Shown piece after piece: positions 54,315 through 61,749 of a stretch of 64,000 bases of DNA. A program made the position numbers and the translations under genes. Source of the DNA: a virus; IMG/VR virus record IMGVR_UViG_3300013094_000026, positions 1 through 64,000 of that record. One strand, given 5' to 3'. The notes below the pieces were generated by a model. It was not told where the DNA came from. It saw only the letters and a program-made list of their open reading frames with translations, and did no database searches. Position 1 is the first letter of the stretch, and each line of letters opens with the position of its first letter.

Positions 54315-54858
54315 ACTTGCAAAACCTCGTGCAAATAAAGTTCTTGGTATAGATGCTAGTACAAATAGTATAGCTTTTTGCCTAATGGATGATAAAACTC
54401 CAATAAAATGGGGAGAAATTGTGTTTGACGGATCAGATGTTTATGAGAGAATTCTTGATGCAAAGAAAAAAGTAAAATCATTTAAACAGTCATTAGACTA
54501 TGATTTTGTTGTAATAGAGGCAGCAATTTCAGTTAGATCTGTACATACAGGGATGAAGATGGCATACGTTTTTGGTGCTATAATGGGAGAGTTACTAAGT
54601 GATAATGTAGAAGTAGTTGAAGTTCATCCTATTACATGGCAATCATATCTTGGTAATAAAAATTTTACTAAGGCAGAAAAACAGGCGGTTAAAGATGAAT
54701 TTCCAGGAAAATCTGAAAATTGGTACAAAGGAAAAATCAGAGAAATTAGAAAATCTAGGACAATTAACTTTGTTTCAACACTTGGAATTAACACTGAAAA
54801 TGATAACGTCGCTGATTCGGCGGGGATAGCGTGGTATGCAGTAAATGAAATTGTGTGA
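54301..54858 (+). CDS. ruvC: RuvC-like Holliday junction resolvase
   Basis: The 185-residue protein (GTG start) has the RuvC/RNase H-fold acidic residues: GIDAST (D18), VIEAA (E73) and NDNVADSAG (D168, D172). It cuts four-way junctions, so it should act on recombination or replication intermediates before packaging. A GGAGG site after it serves the next gene. Confidence 0.75.
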   Translation: MSLAKLAKPRANKVLGIDASTNSIAFCLMDDKTPIKWGEIVFDGSDVYERILDAKKKVKSFKQSLDYDFVVIEAAISVRSVHTGMKMAYVFGAIMGELLSDNVEVVEVHPITWQSYLGNKNFTKAEKQAVKDEFPGKSENWYKGKIREIRKSRTINFVSTLGINTENDNVADSAGIAWYAVNEIV

Positions 54859-54867
54859 GGAGGTATA

Positions 54868-55041
54868 ATGGCTAAAAGTACAAAGCTTTGGGAAAGTAAA
54901 GACTGGATGTATAAAAGATATGTAGTTGAGAAGAAAACTGTTCTTCAAATGGCTATGGAAGCTAGATGCACTCATATGACAATTCAAAGAGCATTAGAAA
55001 AGTTTGATTTAATTAAAAAACCTAGAAAGTGGACTAAGTAA
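54868..55041 (+). CDS. Small helix-turn-helix protein
   Basis: This 57-residue gene is preceded by GAGGAGGT at 54857-54864. The protein (LWESKDWMYKRYVVEKKTVLQMAMEARCTHMTIQRALEKFDLI) fits a helix-turn-helix of the resolvase/Hin type and ends with a basic KKPRKWTK. It may be a regulator of the operon. Its stop overlaps the next ATG. Confidence 0.7.
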   Translation: MAKSTKLWESKDWMYKRYVVEKKTVLQMAMEARCTHMTIQRALEKFDLIKKPRKWTK

Positions 55042-55568
55042 TGCCTTATTCAGATCCAGATAATAAACCTTGGACTACAGAAAAAATAAAAGAAATTAAT
55101 CCAAAAACAGTGCTTGACGTAGGTGCAGGTGCTGGAGTGTATCTAGATATTATAAAAAATAATTTGGAAAATGATGTTTCTGTAGAAGCAGTAGAAATTT
55201 GGGAACCTTATATAAAAGAGTTTAATCTTGAATCAAAATACAATATTGTATGGAACAAAGATGTTAGATTATTTAAAGAATTTTCTTATGATCTTGTTAT
55301 TTTTGGAGATATCATGGAGCATATGACCAAAGAAGATGCTGTCAAATTATGGGATAATGTTTCAAAAACTGCGGGATCAGCTATTATATCAATTCCAATT
55401 GTTCATTATCCACAAGGACATGAGCATGGTAATCCATATGAAGAACATGTTAAAGACGATTGGACAACTCAAGAGGTTCTTGATACATTTAGCAATATAA
55501 CTGAATACAAAGAATTTGATGTGACAGGCGTTTTTATAGCGAGGTTTAATAATGATATTAAGTCATAA
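55041..55568 (+). CDS. SAM-dependent methyltransferase (class I)
   Basis: The 175-residue protein has motif I VLDVGAGAGVYL (24-35), an acidic motif near VEAVEIWEP and a motif IV-like DLVIFGDIMEHM. Class I enzymes of this short type often act on small molecules or glycans; no DNA-methylase DPPY or PC motif is present. It overlaps the glycosyltransferase gene that follows, suggesting methylation of a glycan. Confidence 0.75.
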   Translation: MPYSDPDNKPWTTEKIKEINPKTVLDVGAGAGVYLDIIKNNLENDVSVEAVEIWEPYIKEFNLESKYNIVWNKDVRLFKEFSYDLVIFGDIMEHMTKEDAVKLWDNVSKTAGSAIISIPIVHYPQGHEHGNPYEEHVKDDWTTQEVLDTFSNITEYKEFDVTGVFIARFNNDIKS

Positions 55569-56247
55569 GATATTTCATTTAAAAGATGCTGTAGAGCGTG
55601 AAGAATATTTTAATAATATAAATAGCTATTTAAATAATTACTCACAGGAATTAAATTCAAAATCTATCAAAATCTCAAATGATGAAGAGCTTAATGAATT
55701 TGTTAAAAATAATCCCGATTTTAATCTTAATTTAAATGGTTATAATCTTGATAATATACAGGGATGGCGTTATGGTGAAATTGGAGTATGGGCTAGTAAC
55801 TTTTTAGCATGGAAAAAGTTCTTGACAACACAATCTGATTATGCTATTCTTATGGAAGATGATATTTTGTTTGAAGAAAACTTTATACCATTATTGAAAG
55901 AATATATGGAAGAGTTACCCCCAAACTGGGATGCTTTCTTTTTTGCAGTACCTTCAGGACAATTTCATAAATACGGCAGTCATTTAGAAATAGGTAAAAA
56001 AAATATTTGTAAAGTATATCAAGATCATTGGATGTTATGCTATGTTTTAAGCAGACAAGGTGCTGAAAAAGCATTAAATATCGTTTCTAATGGTGTAAAT
56101 TTGCCTCTAGATTGGTTCTTTTTTAGACAAAAACATATATTTAACTCTTATTCAATTAAACCAGAAGTAAAAAGTGCAGTTTCAGGATCTCCAACTGAGA
56201 CAACTTTTCAAAACCAAGAAAGAAAGATAATGAAAATTGATTCCTAA
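55552..56247 (+). CDS. GT25-like glycosyltransferase
   Basis: The 231-residue protein has the GT25-type features GEIGVWASNFLAWKKFL, AILMEDDILF (E102-D103-D104) and WMLCYVLSRQGAEKAL. Such enzymes move a sugar from a nucleotide-sugar to a glycan or protein. A second GT25-like gene is at 61038 and a GT32-like gene follows, so the phage may modify a surface glycan or its own virion or DNA. Confidence 0.75.
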   Translation: MILSHKIFHLKDAVEREEYFNNINSYLNNYSQELNSKSIKISNDEELNEFVKNNPDFNLNLNGYNLDNIQGWRYGEIGVWASNFLAWKKFLTTQSDYAILMEDDILFEENFIPLLKEYMEELPPNWDAFFFAVPSGQFHKYGSHLEIGKKNICKVYQDHWMLCYVLSRQGAEKALNIVSNGVNLPLDWFFFRQKHIFNSYSIKPEVKSAVSGSPTETTFQNQERKIMKIDS

Positions 56248-56995
56248 AATTATTTGGCAAACTTATAAGGATCCACGTTTGTCTCTTGAGTCATACATGT
56301 ATGAAGCATCAGAAACATGGAAAGCTAAAAATCCAGATTATGAGTATAGATATATGGATGATGATGAAGCTGCAAAATTTGTTAAGGATGAATATGGTGA
56401 TGAAATGCATCAATTATTTATCAATGTGCCTGTAGGTGTGATGCGTGGAGATATGTGGCGTTATCTTGTTGTGTATAAGTATGGCGGGATTTATGCAGAT
56501 CTTGACACACTATGCCTTAAGCCAATTGATACTTGGATTAAAGAAGGTAAAGATTTTATAGTATGTCCAGAGCATCAAGATCATTTTTGTCAATGGACAT
56601 TTGCTGCAAGTGCAGGACATCCAATATTAAAAACAGTAATTGATCTGATGGTTGAAAGATTAAAAAATGCTGATTACACAATGCCACATTTTGTACATTA
56701 TTTGACAGGTCCAGGAATGTGGACTTCGGCTATATGTAATCATCTTGAAATTCCAAATAATGATCCTTACGGTAGAGCACAGATACAAGATAATACACAA
56801 GGATTAGTTCTTGATATGTCTGATTTTAATTTAAGTTATTCAGCAGTAATTAATAAATTTTATTGTTATGCTGGAAGTGAATGGAGAATATTCCATTATG
56901 AAGCAGTTAAACATCTATATGGTAGTCAAAATTGGAACACAGGTTATGTAAAATGGATTGAAGATCCCTTAACAAAAGGTAGTAGAAATGCTTAG
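56237..56995 (+). CDS. GT32-like glycosyltransferase
   Basis: The 252-residue protein begins MIPKIIWQTYKDP (TTG start, inside the previous gene) and carries MRGDMWRYLVVYKYGGIYADLDTLCL with the D88-x-D90 metal-binding pair, which is the GT32/mannosyltransferase OCH1 signature. FFAASAGHP-like and HYLTGPGMWT segments also fit the family. It would transfer a hexose; acceptor unknown. Confidence 0.85.
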   Translation: MIPKIIWQTYKDPRLSLESYMYEASETWKAKNPDYEYRYMDDDEAAKFVKDEYGDEMHQLFINVPVGVMRGDMWRYLVVYKYGGIYADLDTLCLKPIDTWIKEGKDFIVCPEHQDHFCQWTFAASAGHPILKTVIDLMVERLKNADYTMPHFVHYLTGPGMWTSAICNHLEIPNNDPYGRAQIQDNTQGLVLDMSDFNLSYSAVINKFYCYAGSEWRIFHYEAVKHLYGSQNWNTGYVKWIEDPLTKGSRNA

Positions 56996-57329
56996 ACCAG
57001 TATATAAAGATACAGATCATTTTGATTGTACAGATTTATTGATGCATTCAATTGGAGCACCATCTGGTAAAAAAATTTGGGATGCATGCCATGAGATTGC
57101 ACATCTATTAATAGATAAAAATATATCCTATGGAGATTCAGCTTTATCTCCAAATAGAATATTTGCACAATCTGATAATATTGAACAGTTAAAAGTAAGA
57201 ATTGATGATAAGTTAAATAGAGTAAAAAATAACCAAGGATATGCGGGAGACAATGATGTTGATGATTTGATTGGTTATTTAATCTTACTTAAAATTGCAA
57301 TTGACAATGATAAAGAGAAAGAGGTATAA
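56988..57329 (+). CDS. DUF1599-like nucleotide-modification-associated protein
   Basis: The 113-residue helical protein (HEIAHLLIDKNISYGDSALSPNRIF... LKVRIDDKLNRVKN... DNDVDDLIGYLILLKIA) matches the pattern of DUF1599 ('nucleotide modification associated domain 1'), which has an all-helical MazG-like fold and often occurs in phages. It may handle modified or non-canonical nucleotides. Overlaps the GT32 gene by 8 nt. Confidence 0.65.
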   Translation: MLRPVYKDTDHFDCTDLLMHSIGAPSGKKIWDACHEIAHLLIDKNISYGDSALSPNRIFAQSDNIEQLKVRIDDKLNRVKNNQGYAGDNDVDDLIGYLILLKIAIDNDKEKEV

Positions 57330-57335
57330 TTAAGT

Positions 57336-57512
57336 ATGCCAACTTACGGATATGCTTGTATAGAATGTGATGAATCAGTAGAGGTTAATAGAGGAATTAC
57401 TGAAAAAGAATTAATTCCCCCCTGCCCTAAATGTGGATATGCTATGTCAAAAGTTTTTGGCACTCCAGCTATACAATTTAAAGGCGGAGGATACTACAGT
57501 ACAGGTGGCTAA
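57336..57512 (+). CDS. FmdB-like zinc ribbon protein
   Basis: This 58-residue gene lies between the DUF1599-like gene and the small terminase. The protein (MPTYGYACIECDE... PPCPKCG... IQFKGGGYYSTGG) has C8-x2-C11 and C30-x2-C33, and the FKG-G-Y-Y-T ending of the FmdB/CxxC-CxxC-SSSS family. Family members are small regulatory proteins of poorly known role. TATAAT at 57325-57330 lies 5 nt before the ATG. Confidence 0.8.
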   Translation: MPTYGYACIECDESVEVNRGITEKELIPPCPKCGYAMSKVFGTPAIQFKGGGYYSTGG

Positions 57513-57513
57513 C

Positions 57514-58038
57514 ATGGGCGAAGTAGAAGTTGCTGGTCAATTTGACCAGATGAATAAAGTTATTGAAGAGCTACTTAAAGGTAGTACTCCTTCACAGATT
57601 GCCCGTTCTCTTGAGTTAACTCGTGTTCAAGTTGATAACCATATTAAAACTTGGAAAGAATTTGTTCAAGATAATAGTGCTATTAAGGCACGTGCAAAAG
57701 AAGCACTGGCAGGAGCAGATGAGCATTATAGCATGTTGATAAAAGAAGCTTGGCGTACAGTAGAGCAAGCAGATGTTCAAGATGCACTTAATGTTAAAGC
57801 ACAATCTCTTAAGTTAATTGCTGATATTGAAGCTAAACGTATTGATATGTTGAACAAGGCGGGAGTCTTGGAAAATAATGATATGGCAGATCAAATATTA
57901 GAATCAGAAAGAAAACAAGAAGTTCTTGTATCTATTCTTAGAGATGTAACATCATCATGTGATCATTGTAAATGGGAAGTAGCAAAAAGACTTCAAGAAG
58001 TAACTGGACAAGTTGAGGCTGTTGTAATAGATGAATGA
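57514..58038 (+). CDS. terS: Terminase small subunit
   Basis: I use ATG 57514, one base beyond the FmdB-like stop, rather than an upstream in-frame ATG inside that gene. The 174-residue protein has an N-terminal helix-turn-helix (STPSQIARSLELTRVQVDNHIKTWKEF) and a helical oligomerisation region. Position before the large subunit (8-nt overlap) supports the assignment. It should recognise phage DNA for packaging. Confidence 0.75.
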   Translation: MGEVEVAGQFDQMNKVIEELLKGSTPSQIARSLELTRVQVDNHIKTWKEFVQDNSAIKARAKEALAGADEHYSMLIKEAWRTVEQADVQDALNVKAQSLKLIADIEAKRIDMLNKAGVLENNDMADQILESERKQEVLVSILRDVTSSCDHCKWEVAKRLQEVTGQVEAVVIDE

Positions 58039-59872
58039 TTTTAATGTATTTTTAGATGCATTAAGCGGGGATGAGTTTGATGAAACTCCAGCCTCTTTAG
58101 AAGATTTTGTTACAAAGAAAGAGTATCTTGGCTTACCACCATTATCTGAATTACAGTATACAATGATTAAAGCATCAACTCAAATCTATAAACGTGAAAC
58201 ATTACTTAAAATTTATGGTGAAGTTGAAGGCGAAAAAATATTTAAACAAACATGTAATGAAGTTATTCTTCAACTTGGCAAAGGTTCTGGAAAAGACTAT
58301 ACATCTACTATTGCTTGTTCTTATATGGTACATATGCTTCTATGCTTGAAAGATCCAGCAAAGTATTATGGTAAACCACCAGGAGATGCTATTGATATTA
58401 TTAACATTGCTATCAACGCTGTTCAGGCAAACCGAGTTTTCTTTAAAGGCTTTAACCAGCGTATTGAAAAGTCACCTTGGTTCCAAGGTAGATATATTGC
58501 TAAAGCAAATATGGTTGAGTTTGATAAAGGCGTAACAGTTCACTCAGGTCACTCAGAGTCAGAGGCGTGGGAAGGTTATAACGTTATTGCTGTTATTCTT
58601 GATGAAATTTCTGGCTTTGAATTGGAATCAACATCAGGCCATCAAAATGCAAAGACTGCATCATCTATTTATAAAATGTATAAGGGATCTATTACATCTC
58701 GTTTTCCAGATTTTGGAAAACTTGTTTTACTTTCATTCCCACGTTTTAAAAATGACTATATTCAGCAAAGATATAATGAATCAATTGCAGAAAAAGAAGT
58801 TGTATTAAGACATCATAAGTTTAAAGTAGATCCAGATTTGCCTGATGGAACGACTGGTAATGAATTTGAAGTTGAGTGGGAAGAAGATCATATTGTCTCA
58901 TATAAGATGCCAAAAATATTTGCATTAAAAAGACCAACGTGGGAAGTTAATCCCACAAGAAGAATTGAAGATTTTACAGAAGCATTTTATACAGATCCTA
59001 CAGATGCATTAATGCGTTTTGCATGTATGCCACCAGATGCTACAGATGCTTTCTTTAAAAATCGTGCTGTAATTGAAAAAGCATTTAGTAATCATAAATT
59101 AAATGTAGATGAATATGGAAGATTTGATGATACATTTAAACCTGATCCAGATAAAACATATTTTATGCATGTGGACTTGGCTCAAAAGCATGACCATTGT
59201 GCAGTAGCTTTAGCACATGTTGATGGCTGGGTGACAATGAAAATTGGTGAAAATTATAAACAAGCAGCACCTAGAGTTATAGTAGATGCAGTAAGATATT
59301 GGACTCCAACTGCATCAAAATCAGTTGACTTTACAGAAGTAAAAGAATATATTTTATCTATTCGTGAAAGAAATTTCAATCTTAAATTGGTTACATTTGA
59401 CCGTTGGAATTCACATGATATGATGCAACAACTTGGTGTTAATGGTATTAAGACAGAAATTTTGTCTGTTGCTAAAAAACACTATGAGGATATGTCTCTT
59501 ACTTTAACTGAAGAAAGATTACATGGTCCAAAAATTCAATTATTGATTGATGAATTACTTCAATTGCGTATTATTAAAGATAAGGTAGATCATCCAAGAA
59601 AAGGTTCTAAAGACTTATCTGATGCGGTTTGCGGGGCAGTATATAATTCCATAGCATTAACTCCACCAGATAGAGATAGAGAAGTAGAAGTGTATAGTTA
59701 TTCTGGGGTATTTGCAGATGAACTTGCACAATTAAAAAAAGAATCAGATTCAAGAATGAAAAATACTATTAAGTTACCAGAAAAGCGGGTAATGCCCACA
59801 GATTTAAGAGATTTCTTTGATGATGATGATAGTGAATACAAAGATATAGTTGACAATTTCAGACTACTCTAG
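58031..59872 (+). CDS. terL: Terminase large subunit
   Basis: The 613-residue protein has a Walker A LGKGSGKD (82-89; Asp replaces the usual Ser/Thr, a variant seen in actinophage-type terminases), Walker B VILDEISG (D191-E192), and a nuclease domain with MHVDLAQKHD (D382), LVTFDRWNSHDM and GSKDLSDAVCGAVYN. It is the packaging motor and DNA-cutting nuclease. It is far from the portal gene (46 kb). A promoter overlaps its 3' end. Confidence 0.9.
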   Translation: MNDFNVFLDALSGDEFDETPASLEDFVTKKEYLGLPPLSELQYTMIKASTQIYKRETLLKIYGEVEGEKIFKQTCNEVILQLGKGSGKDYTSTIACSYMVHMLLCLKDPAKYYGKPPGDAIDIINIAINAVQANRVFFKGFNQRIEKSPWFQGRYIAKANMVEFDKGVTVHSGHSESEAWEGYNVIAVILDEISGFELESTSGHQNAKTASSIYKMYKGSITSRFPDFGKLVLLSFPRFKNDYIQQRYNESIAEKEVVLRHHKFKVDPDLPDGTTGNEFEVEWEEDHIVSYKMPKIFALKRPTWEVNPTRRIEDFTEAFYTDPTDALMRFACMPPDATDAFFKNRAVIEKAFSNHKLNVDEYGRFDDTFKPDPDKTYFMHVDLAQKHDHCAVALAHVDGWVTMKIGENYKQAAPRVIVDAVRYWTPTASKSVDFTEVKEYILSIRERNFNLKLVTFDRWNSHDMMQQLGVNGIKTEILSVAKKHYEDMSLTLTEERLHGPKIQLLIDELLQLRIIKDKVDHPRKGSKDLSDAVCGAVYNSIALTPPDRDREVEVYSYSGVFADELAQLKKESDSRMKNTIKLPEKRVMPTDLRDFFDDDDSEYKDIVDNFRLL

Positions 59873-59878
59873 TAGAAT
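59850..59878 (+). promoter_or_regulatory. Promoter downstream of terminase
   Basis: TTGACA (59850-59855), 17-nt spacer and TAGAAT (59873-59878) overlap the end of terL. It probably drives the small gene and the tRNA block. Confidence 0.75.
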
Positions 59879-59906
59879 GTCAATTACAACAAACAAAGGA
59901 TAATAA

Positions 59907-60194
59907 ATGTTAGCAGATGGCACACTATCTACAATTGAAAATGAAGATGATATTTATATTAGTTTAACGCAACTTTGTGAATATTTCACAACTGCATCAA
60001 TTAATATTAAAAGAGAAATTAATAATGTGCATCCATCAGACAGAAAATATGCAGCAGGTATGCAGGATATGATGTTTACAATTGCACAAGAATTACTTGA
60101 ATTAGGTAAATTTGAAGCACAACGCAGAATGATTGATAGTCCAGAAGATTTATTGAAAATGATTGACAAAAGTAAAGGCAATAGTGTAGAATAA
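59907..60194 (+). CDS. Small protein of unknown function
   Basis: The 95-residue helical protein (DIYISLTQLCEYFTTASINIKREI... AAGMQDMMFTIAQELLELGKFEAQRRMID) follows AAAGGAT and is upstream of the tRNAs. No recognised domain. Confidence 0.65.
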   Translation: MLADGTLSTIENEDDIYISLTQLCEYFTTASINIKREINNVHPSDRKYAAGMQDMMFTIAQELLELGKFEAQRRMIDSPEDLLKMIDKSKGNSVE

Positions 60195-60202
60195 TGAAGT
60201 AG

Positions 60203-60273
60203 TCCCCGATAGTTTATTGGCAAAACCTACGACTGTTAATCGTAAGAGCTTGGATCGTTACCAGGTCGGGGAG
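60203..60273 (+). tRNA. tRNA-Asn (GTT)
   Basis: A 71-nt cloverleaf: acceptor TCCCCGA/TCGGGGA, D stem GTTT/AAAC, anticodon stem TACGA/TCGTA with GTT at 60235-60237, and T stem CTTGG/CCAGG. No CCA is encoded. The T loop reads ATCGTTA instead of the usual TTCRANN, so the T-loop consensus is lost although the stems are intact. Confidence 0.75.
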
Positions 60274-60310
60274 CTAGAAATTATTAACCAACTAACAGAA
60301 AGAGTATAAT

Positions 60311-60556
60311 ATGAATATGACAGCAGAAGAATCAGTTGAAGTTGTTAAAAAAGAATATGTACTTGGTCCAATTAATCGTTGTGACTCATGTTCTGCAGAA
60401 GCACTTGTTTGGTTAAAAGGTGTTTCAGGAGAACTAATGTTCTGCGGTCATCACTATGCTAAGCATGAAGAAGCATTAAAAGATTTTGCTTATGAGATTG
60501 TTGATGAAAGAAGCAAATTAATTCAGGATAGAATCAAAGACGAAGATTACGTCTAA
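60311..60556 (+). CDS. DUF7455-like small zinc protein
   Basis: The 81-residue protein (RCDSCSAEALVWLKGVSGELMFCGHHYAKHEEAL) has the C-x2-C...C-x2-H-H cluster of a family common in actinobacteria and their phages. It likely binds zinc; function unknown. It sits between tRNA-Asn and tRNA-Met. Confidence 0.8.
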   Translation: MNMTAEESVEVVKKEYVLGPINRCDSCSAEALVWLKGVSGELMFCGHHYAKHEEALKDFAYEIVDERSKLIQDRIKDEDYV

Positions 60557-60563
60557 TAACAAT

Positions 60564-60640
60564 GGAGCAATAGCTCAGTTGGTTAGAGCCCCCGACTCAT
60601 AATCGGGTCGTCGTAGGTTCAAGTCCTACTTGCTCCACCA
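60564..60640 (+). tRNA. tRNA-Met/Ile2 (CAT)
   Basis: GGAGCAA/TTGCTCC acceptor, D stem GCTC/GAGC, anticodon stem CCCGA/TCGGG with CAT at 60598-60600, and T arm GTAGG-TTCAAGT-CCTAC. CCA is encoded. The first pair is G-C, so it is not an initiator tRNA. It could be elongator Met or lysidine-modified Ile. Confidence 0.9.
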
Positions 60641-60641
60641 A

Positions 60642-60715
60642 GGTTCCATAGATCAATTGGTTAGATCACTGCCCTGTCACGGCAGAGGTTACGGGTTCAA
60701 GTCCCGTTGGAATCG
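60642..60715 (+). tRNA. tRNA-Asp (GTC)
   Basis: Acceptor GGTTCCA/TGGAATC (one G-T pair), anticodon stem CTGCC/GGCAG with GTC at 60676-60678, and T arm ACGGG-TTCAAGT-CCCGT. No CCA is encoded. Confidence 0.9.
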
Positions 60716-60718
60716 CAA

Positions 60719-60831
60719 GGGTTACACACCACATCTTAGGATGATTATAGTTACATATATACCCTGTGTGTGTTCACGTTGATGTAGAGATAGGGCAGAC
60801 CATTCTCGCAGGCGGGAATTGTGTGTAACCC
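60719..60831 (+). ncRNA. 113-nt structured RNA of unknown class in the tRNA array
   Basis: GGGTTACACAC (60719-60729) and GTGTGTAACCC (60821-60831) pair perfectly over 11 bp. Inside are three possible hairpins: CATC/GATG (60732-60743), CCCTGT/ATAGGG (60762-60795) and ATTCTCG/CGGGAAT (60802-60819). The shape recalls an expanded cloverleaf, but no anticodon arm or T loop fits a tRNA. It lies 3 nt after tRNA-Asp and 7 nt before tRNA-Ser, so it is probably processed from the same transcript. No ORF is present. Phage T4 also has stable non-tRNA RNAs in its tRNA cluster (species C and D), the nearest known analogy. Confidence 0.6.
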
Positions 60832-60838
60832 CCTTATT

Positions 60839-60931
60839 GGAAAAATGGCAGAGTGGTCTATTGCAGGGGATTGCTAATCCCCCGTAGAAATTATGTTTCT
60901 ACCGTAGGTTCAAATCCTACTTTTTCCGCCA
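60839..60931 (+). tRNA. tRNA-Ser (GCT)
   Basis: Acceptor GGAAAAA/TTTTTCC, anticodon stem GGGGA/TCCCC with GCT at 60873-60875, long variable arm (GTAGAAA...TTTCTAC) and T arm GTAGG-TTCAAAT-CCTAC. CCA is encoded. Class II tRNA. Confidence 0.92.
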
Positions 60932-60932
60932 A

Positions 60933-61013
60933 GCTGTATAGGTCCCAAGGTGGGGCAGGGGACTGTAAATCCTCCGTTTTATAACATGCTTGGTTCAATT
61001 CCAAGATACAGCA
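60933..61013 (+). tRNA. tRNA-Tyr (GTA)
   Basis: Acceptor GCTGTAT/ATACAGC with A73, anticodon GTA at 60965-60967 in CTGTAAA loop, medium-long variable arm and T arm CTTGG-TTCAATT-CCAAG. No CCA is encoded. Confidence 0.9.
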
Positions 61014-61037
61014 CAAATAATATATAATTAATCTATA

Positions 61038-61721
61038 ATGAATAAATTAGATAATTTACCACCTATTTATATAATTAATTTACAAAGAAGATCAGATCGT
61101 CGTTCTCATATTTTGGATAATCTTTTAAAATATGGAATTCAAAGGTATGTTTTTATAAATGCTATTGATTATCAAAAAGATAATCTTGAAAATATGGTTA
61201 ATAATAAAATTTTAATAAAAAATAGTGAACTTGCTTGCACACTTTCACATTTTAAAGCTATAGAGCACTGGCTTAAAACTAGTGATTTTGAATATGCAAT
61301 AATAGCTGAAGACGATTTATGTTTTGATACTGTTGATTATTGGAATTTAACTTGGGAACAATATATAAAAAAAATAGATTTTGACTTTGATATCCTTCAG
61401 TTGGTTATATACAATATGGATAATGATTTTAAAGTGGATCTTCATAAAAGACAAAAAAATGATCAATCAACAGCAGCTTATTTAATTAAAAGAGATCATG
61501 CTGAAAAAATGTTAAATAAATTTATTATAAATAATAAATATAGTTTTCCTGATTATTGTGTTGCAGATCATTTTTTATATAATGAAGGTGAAGTTTATGC
61601 TGCGGGACTTTTTGTAATTGATGAAAGATCAATTAAATCAGATATAAATCCAGAATATGAAGAAAGACAACTTGTTATGAGGAATAAAGTGCTTGACTAT
61701 TGGAAACAAAGTGCTAAATAA
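61038..61721 (+). CDS. GT25-like glycosyltransferase (second copy)
   Basis: The 227-residue protein has the family N-terminus IYIINLQRRSDRRSHI, ELACTLSHFKAIEHWL and AIIAEDDLCF (E91-D92-D93). TATAAT at 61023-61028 precedes ATG 61038 by 9 nt. It is related in type but not closely to the copy at 55552. Likely modifies the same glycan system. Confidence 0.8.
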   Translation: MNKLDNLPPIYIINLQRRSDRRSHILDNLLKYGIQRYVFINAIDYQKDNLENMVNNKILIKNSELACTLSHFKAIEHWLKTSDFEYAIIAEDDLCFDTVDYWNLTWEQYIKKIDFDFDILQLVIYNMDNDFKVDLHKRQKNDQSTAAYLIKRDHAEKMLNKFIINNKYSFPDYCVADHFLYNEGEVYAAGLFVIDERSIKSDINPEYEERQLVMRNKVLDYWKQSAK

Positions 61722-61749
61722 ATTAATTTTAAGGTATAATTAAACTATT

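Noticed and set aside
57433-57513. Upstream ATG for the small terminase
   Set aside because: That stretch is the coding 3' half of the FmdB-like gene in another frame, and the sequence before ATG 57514 does not resemble a terminase.
60717-60838. The RNA between tRNA-Asp and tRNA-Ser as a tmRNA or split tRNA
   Set aside because: Too short for tmRNA, no tag frame, no TTCRANN T loop and no CCA end; the closing stem is 11 bp rather than 7.
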